From: Bacteroidia bacterium
Lineage (GTDB): Bacteria > Bacteroidota > Bacteroidia > Bacteroidales > UBA932
DNA length: 7,113 bases
Assembly (NCBI GenBank): GCA_021153285.1
Contig: JAGKTT010000068.1
Location: 1-7,113 of the forward strand
Direction: 5' to 3'
Part shown: piece after piece, positions 1-6,516 of the stretch
Layout of the letters: each line of letters begins with the position of its first letter
How positions within the stretch are numbered: the stretch's first letter is position 1
Notes under the pieces: generated by a model
What the model saw: the letters and a program-made list of their open reading frames with translations, nothing else
Told to the model about the DNA's origin: nothing
The model's database searches: none
Translations under genes and position numbers: made by a program

Positions 1-30
1 TATCAGCATACCCGTTTTTCAAAGGGAGTG

Positions 31-61
31 CAAAGGTACGACTTTTAATTTAACTTCCAAA
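31..61 (-). promoter_or_regulatory. Bacteroidota-type promoter reading off the left edge
   Basis: Read on the minus strand, bases 61-58 give TTTG (-33 element) and bases 38-31 give TACCTTTG, an exact match to the TAnnTTTG -7 element. The two are separated by 19 bases, which is in the usual range for the primary sigma factor (SigABfr type) of this phylum. Transcription should start near base 25 and run leftwards into a gene outside the window, whose identity cannot be seen. No start codon for that gene is assigned here. Confidence 0.75.
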
Positions 62-194
62 CTTTTTTCCACCAGACCGGACAATTTTGAGAGAAAGAAC
101 TAAACTCAAAACGCTCAACATACTGAACACCAGTACACTACAGCATTGTTACATTTTTGTTAAAACCATTATACTAAAAATGAAGACATTTTGC

Positions 195-202
195 TATCTT
201 TG
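195..202 (+). promoter_or_regulatory. -7 promoter element for the protease-led operon
   Basis: TATCTTTG matches the Bacteroidota -7 consensus TAnnTTTG exactly and lies 30 bases before the ATG at 233, which implies a leader of roughly 25 bases. No good TTTG -33 element is present 19-21 bases upstream; that stretch reads as A/T-rich sequence without the motif. A TTTTTG at 154-159 is too far away. The promoter may therefore be weak or activator-dependent, which is inference. The leader up to the start codon is almost pure A/T and has only a short AAGG before the ATG, normal for a phylum that seldom uses Shine-Dalgarno pairing. Confidence 0.6.
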
Positions 203-232
203 CAAGGTTATACATATATATAATATAAGGAT

Positions 233-3200
233 ATGAAAAGATTTTTGCTAACCCTGTCTGCATTTGCATTGTTCTCAGCAACATTATCTGCTCAGGACTC
301 TCCTCTCTGGCTGAGAAGGAACGACATTTCACCTGACGGAAAGCAGATAGTATTTAATTATAAAGGCAACATATACATAGTAGCTGCGGAAGGCGGAGCA
401 GCAAAACAGATCACTTCACATAGTGCATACGATACCGATCCGATGTGGACTCCGGACGGAAAGAGCATCATATTCGCTTCATACAGGAACAAAAGCAAGG
501 ATATATATAAAGTTTCTGCAGAAGGAGGAATTCCAGTAAGGCTGACCACACATAGCGGCAACGAAACTCCTATGGCTGTCATACAGGATGGAAGCATTCT
601 TTTCACAGCCAATATCCAGCAGGATGCACAATACGGCGACTTTCCAGGAAATGCCCAGCTATATATAATAGGTAAGGACGGTGGAAAAGCCACACAGGTG
701 ACTTCATTGCCGATTTCCGACCTAAGCATAAATTCTGACGGTAAGATTCTGTACGAAGATTACAAAGGATATGAGGATCCTCTCCGTAAACATCACACAT
801 CATCGGTGACACGAGACATCTGGCTGTACGAACCAGCAGCAGATGAAGGAACCAAGATCAGTGGAAACGGAAAATTCACCAAGGTATCTTCATTTAAAGG
901 AGAAGACCGGAATCCTGTTTTTGCGAAAGACGGAAAGACCTTCTACTATCTCAGCGAACAGGACGGCACCATCAATATCTATCGCAGCAACATCGATAAT
1001 CCGGAAAAATCTGAGCAGCTCACATTCCACAAGACACATCCGGTAAGACATCTGTCGATTTCCGACAATGGAATTCTCTGCTATTCTTATGATGGAGAAC
1101 TTTATACGCTCGAAGACGGACAGGAATCCAGGAAGGTAAATATCAGACTGCTTTCAGACCAGACAGAAATGCCTGTAACAGAACGCACCCTTGCTTCAGG
1201 TGCGACTGATATTGCCGTTTCTCCTGACGGAAAAGAAATAGCCCTTATCCTCAGAGGCGACGTCTATGTCACTTCCACAGAATACAGGACTACCAAAAGA
1301 ATCACCAGCACCCCTCAGCAGGAAAGAAGCGTATGGTTCGGCAAGGATGGCAGAACTCTTTACTACGCTGCCGAAAGAAACGGGCATTGGGGCATATGGG
1401 AAACATCACTGACAGACAAAGATGACAAATGCTTCACATACGCAGTCAATCTCAAAGAAAGGATGATGACCAAGGCCGGAGATACCTGCTTCCAGCCACA
1501 GGTTTCACCAGATGGAGAAAAAATCGCATACCTGAAAGACAGGACAGCCATTGCTGTAATGGACTTGAAGAACGGCAAGGAAAAGATAATACTCGACAGG
1601 AATATCAATTATTCATACACCGACGGTGACCAGAGCTTCGCCTGGAGTCCTGACAGCAGATATATTCTCTGCAATTATCAGAAAAACGGAGGATGGAACA
1701 ATGAAGACGTCGCTATAATCGACGTAGAGACCGGTGTCGCTACTAATCTTACCGAAAGCGGATACAGCGACGGCGGATTCAGATGGGCAATGAAGGGCAA
1801 GGCTATGACCTGGACTTCAGACAAGGCCGGATATCGCAGTCACGGCAGCTGGGGTGCGGAGAGAGACATATATATAATGTTCTTCGACGGAAAGGAATAT
1901 GCAGAATTCCGCAGCGACAAAGAAGACAAGGATATCACTAAGCTGATGAAGGATGAGAAGGAAAAGAAGCAGGAGAAGAAAAAGGAGGCGAAGGATAGTG
2001 CGAAAGTCGAAAAGAAGACTGAAGAGCTGAATCTAGACCTGGAAAACCGCAAATACAGGACAATGAAGCTGACAAGATACTCGGGAAGGCTTGGTGACCA
2101 TTATCTCACACAGGATGGCAAGAAGCTTTTCTATATGACAAGATTGGAAAAAGGTACTGACCTCTGTATGCTCAATATTGAAGATAACAGCATCAAGGTC
2201 GTGGCAAAGGGAGTTAGCGGCAAGATTCATCCTACAGCTGACGACAAGCATTTCTATGTCCATTCCGGTAGCGGAATATCAAAAATCTCCACAGCAAACG
2301 GTTCAAGAGAAACCATATCTTTCAGCGGAGAATTCGATTACAGACCGGCTGAGGAAAGAGAATATATGTTCAACCATATATGGAAGCAGGTGAACGAAAA
2401 ATTCTATGTAGCTGACATTCACGGAATTGACTGGGAGGGATATCGTCAGGCATACAGAAAATTCCTGCCACATATCGACAATAATTTTGATTTCCAGGAA
2501 ATGCTCTCTGAGATTCTAGGCGAACTGAACGGTTCACATACCGGAGCCAGATATCAGTACAGATCGGGACTTAATACAGCTGCACTGGGTGCTCTGTTCG
2601 ATGGAGATTACAATGGTGACGGACTGAAAATCGAGGAGATACTAAAGGGAGGTACACTTTACATTACAGATTCGGAAATCAAAGCCGGAGATATCATAAC
2701 TGCAATCAACGGTGTAGAAATCAAGTCTGGAGACAATTGGTATGATCACCTCAGAATGCAGGGAGGAAAGAAGATACAGCTCACCATCAGGAAAGGCAGA
2801 AAGACCGAGAATATTTATATCGAACCTGCATTCACTGATTACACCCTTATGTACGACAGATGGGTACGTCAGAGAGAGGAAATGGTAAAGGAACTGTCCG
2901 ATGGAAGAGTGGGTTATGTTCACGTGGAAGGTATGGACTCTGAAAGTTTCAGAAGAGTCTATTCTGACCTGCTCGGCAAATACAGGACCTGCGAAGCCGT
3001 TATCGTCGACACAAGGCACAATGGTGGCGGATGGCTCCACGACGACCTTGCTACACTGCTTGATGGAGAGGGCTATATCCGCTTTGAGCCAAGGGGACAA
3101 TATATCGGTACCGAGCCATATAACAAATGGACAAAACCTTCTTGCGTGCTCATCGGTGAGGATAATTATTCAGATGCCTGCGGCTTCCCTTATGTATACA

Positions 3201-3466
3201 AGACTTTAGGAATAGGTAAACTCATAGGTGCACCGGTTCCGGGAACAATGACAGCAGTATGGTGGGAAAATCAGATCGATCCGACCATCGTGTTCGGAAT
3301 TCCTCAGGTAGGTGCGATAGCAGTAAAGGAAGGAAGATATCTTGAAAATATGCAGATCGAACCGGACATTCTGGTCTACAATGATCCTGCATCCGTACTC
3401 CGTGGTGAGGACAAGCAGCTGGAAGCAGCTGTAACTGAAATGCTTAAGACTATTGACAATAAATAA
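233..3466 (+). CDS. Exported tricorn-family S41 serine protease with beta-propellers and PDZ domain
   Basis: 1077 residues, close to the 1071 of Thermoplasma acidophilum Tricorn, and apparently full length. Residues 1-20 form a signal peptide (MKR, hydrophobic core, LSA then Q), so the mature protein should be periplasmic, unlike cytosolic archaeal Tricorn. Two propeller regions follow with PD40-type strands: SPDGK/TPDGK at about 34 and 74, then SPDGK, SPDGE and SPDS near 330, 425 and 472. A lysine/glutamate-rich insert lies at about 567-599 in the second propeller. The C-terminal half has a C1 helical domain, a PDZ domain (about 797-865) and the C2 catalytic domain. The Tricorn tetrad Ser745-His746-Ser965-Glu1023 appears to be matched by S768-H769 (GSHTG), S980 (YSDACG) and E1038 (YLENM); the last two are 58 apart in both proteins. 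DTRHNGGG (926-933) is the family's glycine-rich strand. Expected role: cleavage of unfolded proteins or oligopeptides into short peptides. It heads the operon. The true substrate is unknown. Confidence 0.93.
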   Translation: MKRFLLTLSAFALFSATLSAQDSPLWLRRNDISPDGKQIVFNYKGNIYIVAAEGGAAKQITSHSAYDTDPMWTPDGKSIIFASYRNKSKDIYKVSAEGGIPVRLTTHSGNETPMAVIQDGSILFTANIQQDAQYGDFPGNAQLYIIGKDGGKATQVTSLPISDLSINSDGKILYEDYKGYEDPLRKHHTSSVTRDIWLYEPAADEGTKISGNGKFTKVSSFKGEDRNPVFAKDGKTFYYLSEQDGTINIYRSNIDNPEKSEQLTFHKTHPVRHLSISDNGILCYSYDGELYTLEDGQESRKVNIRLLSDQTEMPVTERTLASGATDIAVSPDGKEIALILRGDVYVTSTEYRTTKRITSTPQQERSVWFGKDGRTLYYAAERNGHWGIWETSLTDKDDKCFTYAVNLKERMMTKAGDTCFQPQVSPDGEKIAYLKDRTAIAVMDLKNGKEKIILDRNINYSYTDGDQSFAWSPDSRYILCNYQKNGGWNNEDVAIIDVETGVATNLTESGYSDGGFRWAMKGKAMTWTSDKAGYRSHGSWGAERDIYIMFFDGKEYAEFRSDKEDKDITKLMKDEKEKKQEKKKEAKDSAKVEKKTEELNLDLENRKYRTMKLTRYSGRLGDHYLTQDGKKLFYMTRLEKGTDLCMLNIEDNSIKVVAKGVSGKIHPTADDKHFYVHSGSGISKISTANGSRETISFSGEFDYRPAEEREYMFNHIWKQVNEKFYVADIHGIDWEGYRQAYRKFLPHIDNNFDFQEMLSEILGELNGSHTGARYQYRSGLNTAALGALFDGDYNGDGLKIEEILKGGTLYITDSEIKAGDIITAINGVEIKSGDNWYDHLRMQGGKKIQLTIRKGRKTENIYIEPAFTDYTLMYDRWVRQREEMVKELSDGRVGYVHVEGMDSESFRRVYSDLLGKYRTCEAVIVDTRHNGGGWLHDDLATLLDGEGYIRFEPRGQYIGTEPYNKWTKPSCVLIGEDNYSDACGFPYVYKTLGIGKLIGAPVPGTMTAVWWENQIDPTIVFGIPQVGAIAVKEGRYLENMQIEPDILVYNDPASVLRGEDKQLEAAVTEMLKTIDNK
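1955..1988 (+). repeat. Purine-only low-complexity tract coding a Lys/Glu-rich insert
   Basis: Over these 34 bases only base 1970 is a pyrimidine on the plus strand. The tract lies in frame inside the protease gene and codes part of a charged, probably disordered or helical loop (residues about 567-599, rich in K and E). Comparable lysine-rich loops are known in secreted tricorn homologues of this phylum. It is a compositional feature, not a mobile repeat. Confidence 0.7.
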
Positions 3467-3474
3467 TTGTGACA

Positions 3475-4200
3475 ATGGACAGGAAAATAGTAATTATTCC
3501 TACTTACAACGAAAAGGAAAATATAGAGAAAATCATAAAGGCAGTATTTGCCCTTGAAGGCGAATATCACATTCTGGTGATAGAGGACGGATCACCGGAC
3601 GGAACTGCAGCAATAGTGAAGAGGATGCAGACTGAATTTCCGGAAAGACTGTTTATGATCGAAAGACAGGGAAAACTCGGACTCGGAACCGCATATATTA
3701 CCGGATTCAAATGGTCTGTGGAGAATGGATATGACTATATATTCGAAATGGACGCAGATTTTTCTCACAATCCTGAAGATCTGCCGAGACTCTACGAGGC
3801 TTGCCGAGACGGTGCCGATCTTGCAATCGGATCACGATATTGCAACGGAATCAGCGTAATCAACTGGCCTATCGGACGCGTGATTATGTCATATTATGCA
3901 TCTGTATATGTGCGTACCGTGCTGGGTATGAAGGTATATGACACAACTGCCGGCTTCAAGTGCTATAAGCGCCAGGTTCTGGAGACAATCGATCTGGATA
4001 AGGTTAAGATGAAGGGATATGGATTCCAGATCGAGATGAAATACTCTACTTACAAACTCGGATTCAAGATCAAGGAAGTTCCTATCATATTCGTTGACCG
4101 AAAGGAAGGTACATCCAAGATGAGCAGCGGAATCTTCGGAGAAGCTTTCTGGGGAGTGCTCAAACTGAAATTGAGAAAAATCAAACCAAGACAGGCATAA
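3475..4200 (+). CDS. Family 2 glycosyltransferase, polyprenyl-phosphate mannose synthase (DPM1) type
   Basis: 241 residues with one GT-A domain and no transmembrane segments, as in soluble DPM1-type enzymes; it lacks the C-terminal membrane (GtrA-like) domain of longer relatives. Visible motifs: N-terminal IIPTYNEKENI, nucleotide-binding E37-D38-G-S-P-D-G-T44, the metal-binding D93-A-D95 followed by FSHNP, GSRY at 119-122, and a C-terminal basic and helical end. Such enzymes move a sugar, classically mannose from GDP-mannose, to polyprenyl phosphate on the cytoplasmic face of the inner membrane. The lipid-linked sugar then feeds periplasmic glycosylation. The sugar and lipid used here are inferred from the family. 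A GTG at 3469 in frame would add two residues, but the ATG at 3475 starts right at the conserved MDRKIVIIPTYNE block and is preferred. It starts 8 bases after the protease stop and ends 4 bases before the next gene, so it is probably co-transcribed. Confidence 0.9.
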   Translation: MDRKIVIIPTYNEKENIEKIIKAVFALEGEYHILVIEDGSPDGTAAIVKRMQTEFPERLFMIERQGKLGLGTAYITGFKWSVENGYDYIFEMDADFSHNPEDLPRLYEACRDGADLAIGSRYCNGISVINWPIGRVIMSYYASVYVRTVLGMKVYDTTAGFKCYKRQVLETIDLDKVKMKGYGFQIEMKYSTYKLGFKIKEVPIIFVDRKEGTSKMSSGIFGEAFWGVLKLKLRKIKPRQA

Positions 4201-4204
4201 GAAT

Positions 4205-5548
4205 ATGATCATTCTTGACAAAGCCACAATCGTAACTTCCGAGAAGGAAGCCATAGGCACCATCGTCGTGGAAAACGGCAGGATTTCCGACATCTGTTAT
4301 TCTGATAATGAAGACTTTGAATATCGCATAGAAAAGATAATCAAGGAGAACCCAGACGCAGAAGTATGGAATCTGGAAGGAAAGCATATCATTGCCGGAG
4401 GTATTGATGCCCACGTTCATTTCCGCGAGCCCGGACTCACTCACAAGGCAGATATGCAGACAGAATCACAAGCCGCTATTGCCGGAGGTGTGACCACCGT
4501 CTTCGATATGCCTAATACTTCCCCAGCTACCATTTCGGCAGAAAGGCTCAGAGACAAGATCCAGCTTGCCAAAGGCAGAACAGCTGGAAAGATCGGATTC
4601 CATATCGGAGCGACCAATGTAAATGCATCACAGATCTGTTCTCTGGTACTCAACGGCGATCCTGCAACCGGACTTAAAGCTGAAGATATTGCCGGAGTGA
4701 AGGTATTTATGGGATCGTCCACAGGAAATATGCTTGTGGATGAGAAGGAGACATTGAATGAACTTTTCTCTATCAGCGAAAAGCCTGTGCTGGTGCATTG
4801 TGAAGACGAGGATACAATAAAAGCTAACCTCGCTGCGGCCATTGAAAAATATGGAGATGATATACCGTTCACAGAACACGAGAATATCAGAAGCAGAAGA
4901 GCCTGCATCAAATCAAGCATCAAGGCTCTGGAGCTTGCCATCAAGCACGGTACAAAACTGGTACTCTGCCATATTTCCACAAAAGAGGAAATCGAAATGG
5001 TAAGAGCCGCTAAGGCCAACAATCCCGAAATCATAGCAGAAACATCCTGTAACTATCTGTGGTTCAGCAACGAAGACTATTCTCGACTGGGTAGTCGCGT
5101 TAAATGTAATCCGTCGGTAAAGACACCTGCCGACAGACAGGCACTGCGCGAAGCTCTTGCCAACGGACTTATTGACACAATCGGATCTGACCACGCACCT
5201 CATCTGCTGTCTGAAAAAGAAGGAAGTTATGTAAAGGCTCCATCAGGACTGCCATCTATCCAGCAAAGTCTTCCTGTACTTCTGACCATAGCTCACGAAG
5301 AAGAGATTCCGCTCACCCGCATTGCATCCGTATTCTCGGAAAAAGCAGCTGACTTATACGGACTCAAACGAGGAAAAATCAAGAGAGGTTACGAGGCCGA
5401 CCTGGTAATCTTTGACAATACGAAGGAATTCACTGTCAGAAACGAGGACCAGCTCAGCAAATGCGGCTGGACACCATATGATGGAGTTACTCTTCGAGGT
5501 GTAATTGAAAAAGTGCTTATTGACGGAGCCCCTGTTTCACTGAAATAA
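4205..5548 (+). CDS. pyrC: Dihydroorotase, hydantoinase-like form
   Basis: 447 residues, amidohydrolase superfamily. It closes N-carbamoyl-L-aspartate to L-dihydroorotate, the third step of de novo pyrimidine synthesis, in the cytoplasm. Metal ligands and active-site motifs are complete: H70-V-H72-F-R74-E-P-G, M102-P-N104-T (R74 and N104 are expected to bind the substrate carboxylate), K166 in GVKVFMGSSTG, H198 in VHCEDE, H256 in CHIST, and D329 in GSDHAPH. K166 is at the place of the carboxylated lysine that bridges two zinc ions in hydantoinases and allantoinases; the FSDDG aspartate motif of the Aquifex/Bacillus type I enzymes is not seen. About ten extra residues around 30-46 push the HxH motif beyond its common position near 60. 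Allantoinase is the main alternative by motif; the HFR and MPNT motifs and the frequency of this form in Bacteroidota favour PyrC. No other pyrimidine gene is in the window. The start has no Shine-Dalgarno sequence and lies 4 bases after the upstream stop. Confidence 0.92.
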   Translation: MIILDKATIVTSEKEAIGTIVVENGRISDICYSDNEDFEYRIEKIIKENPDAEVWNLEGKHIIAGGIDAHVHFREPGLTHKADMQTESQAAIAGGVTTVFDMPNTSPATISAERLRDKIQLAKGRTAGKIGFHIGATNVNASQICSLVLNGDPATGLKAEDIAGVKVFMGSSTGNMLVDEKETLNELFSISEKPVLVHCEDEDTIKANLAAAIEKYGDDIPFTEHENIRSRRACIKSSIKALELAIKHGTKLVLCHISTKEEIEMVRAAKANNPEIIAETSCNYLWFSNEDYSRLGSRVKCNPSVKTPADRQALREALANGLIDTIGSDHAPHLLSEKEGSYVKAPSGLPSIQQSLPVLLTIAHEEEIPLTRIASVFSEKAADLYGLKRGKIKRGYEADLVIFDNTKEFTVRNEDQLSKCGWTPYDGVTLRGVIEKVLIDGAPVSLK

Positions 5549-5562
5549 TTTAAAGACTTGAT

Positions 5563-6474
5563 ATGTCACCGAAAGTACAGCCCAGCAAGATTCTGGTATA
5601 TATAGCATCTATGTTCGCTATCACCCTCTGGGGAATGTCCTACATTTGGACAGATCAGCTTATAGCATTGAATATACCGATATTTTATTTCGTATTCGTC
5701 AGAATCCTTCTGGCAGGAATAATCCTGTTCCTTTTCAATACGGCTTACGCCAGAATCAAACGAATCCAGAGACAGGACCTCGGAAAGTTTCTCCTGCTCG
5801 CACTCTTCGAACCGTTCATCTACTTCATATGCGAGACATATGGTCTGAAACTGACCGGCTCGCCGACATTGAGTGCAATGGTAATCGCAACCATCCCGAT
5901 CTTCTCCATAGGAGCAGGAATTATCTTCTTCAAGGAAAAGGTCAATTTCATCAATATCATCGGTATATTGTTCACCCTGGTAGGTATCGTTATGGTGGCT
6001 ATGGCAAAAGGGGAACTCGGAGAAAACTTTATCTGGGGTGTGGCCCTGCTGCTGATCGCAGTAGTTTCAGAGGTGGGCCACGCATCCATAACTAAAAGTC
6101 TATCAGGAAATTACTCCAGCCAAATCATCGTTATGTACCAGTTCCTGATCGGCTCAGTATATCTCCTGCCGCTTTTCATATGGAAGGGAGTGGAAGGATT
6201 CAGCATCGAGACACACTTCTCTCCTGAAGTATGGTATCCGATCATATGTCTGGCTGTCCTTTGTTCAAGTCTCGCCTTCTCCCTCTGGGTAAGTACCATC
6301 AAGAACCTCGGAGTAGCAAAATCCAGCATCTTCTCGGCCCTCATCCCGGTAGCTGCCGCCATCATCGCCTGGATCCTCGGACACGAACTGCTGAACTCCC
6401 GCCAATGGATCGGAATCGCCGTTTCATCGCTCGGAGTGATACTGTCACAATATACTATCAAAAAAGCAGACTAA
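5563..6474 (+). CDS. EamA/DMT-family transporter, ten transmembrane helices
   Basis: 303 residues, typical length for the drug/metabolite transporter superfamily. Ten hydrophobic segments can be read at about 10-30, 38-58, 73-94, 102-123, 130-148, 156-176, 187-207, 222-244, 254-275 and 283-298, in two EamA repeats of five helices each (about 10-148 and 156-298). Family signatures include the TLWGMSYIW opening, SAMVIATIPIF in the fourth helix followed by FFKEK, and SALIPVAAAI in the ninth with GHELL after it. It sits in the inner membrane. Members export amino acids, nucleosides, sugars or drugs, and the substrate cannot be read from sequence. It begins 14 bases after pyrC and is the last gene of the unit; its stop codon is part of the terminator stem. 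The neighbourhood permits a guess at a pyrimidine- or peptide-related substrate, but nothing in the protein supports it. Confidence 0.92.
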   Translation: MSPKVQPSKILVYIASMFAITLWGMSYIWTDQLIALNIPIFYFVFVRILLAGIILFLFNTAYARIKRIQRQDLGKFLLLALFEPFIYFICETYGLKLTGSPTLSAMVIATIPIFSIGAGIIFFKEKVNFINIIGILFTLVGIVMVAMAKGELGENFIWGVALLLIAVVSEVGHASITKSLSGNYSSQIIVMYQFLIGSVYLLPLFIWKGVEGFSIETHFSPEVWYPIICLAVLCSSLAFSLWVSTIKNLGVAKSSIFSALIPVAAAIIAWILGHELLNSRQWIGIAVSSLGVILSQYTIKKAD

Positions 6475-6515
6475 AACAATAATGCCTGGCCAATAAGCCA
6501 GGCATTATTGTTTTA
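6472..6515. terminator. Bidirectional intrinsic terminator between convergent genes
   Basis: Perfect inverted repeat: bases 6472-6490 pair with 6497-6515 over 19 base pairs, with the six-base loop CAATAA at 6491-6496. The inner part of the stem (AATGCCTGGC) is GC-rich near the loop and the outer part is A/T. Bases 6511-6514 give TTTT on the plus strand, and AAAA at 6473-6476 gives the U-run on the minus strand, so it can stop transcription both ways. It includes the stop codon of the transporter gene (6472-6474) and ends one base before the stop codon of tex (6517-6519). Confidence 0.92.
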
Positions 6516-6516
6516 A

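Noticed and set aside
121..135. Inverted repeat TACTG-N5-CAGTA in the upstream region, possible operator
   Set aside because: Five-base arms are expected by chance in a stretch of this length, and it lies some 60 bases upstream of the -7 box with no second copy.
146..162. Direct repeat TTGTTA at 146-151 and 157-162 with an 11-base period
   Set aside because: Helical spacing is suggestive of a regulator site, but six-base A/T-rich repeats are common here and no third copy or symmetry supports it.
208..223. TTATA-N6-TATAA hairpin in the short leader of the protease gene
   Set aside because: Five A-T pairs only, in an A/T-rich leader; too weak to be a credible regulatory structure.
2642..3100. 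Minus-strand open frame of 152 codons inside the protease gene
   Set aside because: It lies opposite the PDZ and catalytic domains, has no recognisable motif, and is explained by codon bias of the real gene.
3469..3474. GTG start for the glycosyltransferase, two codons upstream
   Set aside because: The ATG at 3475 directly begins the conserved N-terminal block and ATG is the more common start; the GTG would add only two residues.
4441..5034. Minus-strand open frame of 197 codons inside the dihydroorotase gene
   Set aside because: It overlaps fully a gene with all its catalytic motifs, and its translation is rich in Ser, Leu and Ile with no family likeness. It is an antisense shadow.
5646..6095. 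Plus-strand open frame of 149 codons in another frame of the transporter gene
   Set aside because: The translation is arginine-rich and without structure or family likeness, while the main frame gives a complete ten-helix transporter.
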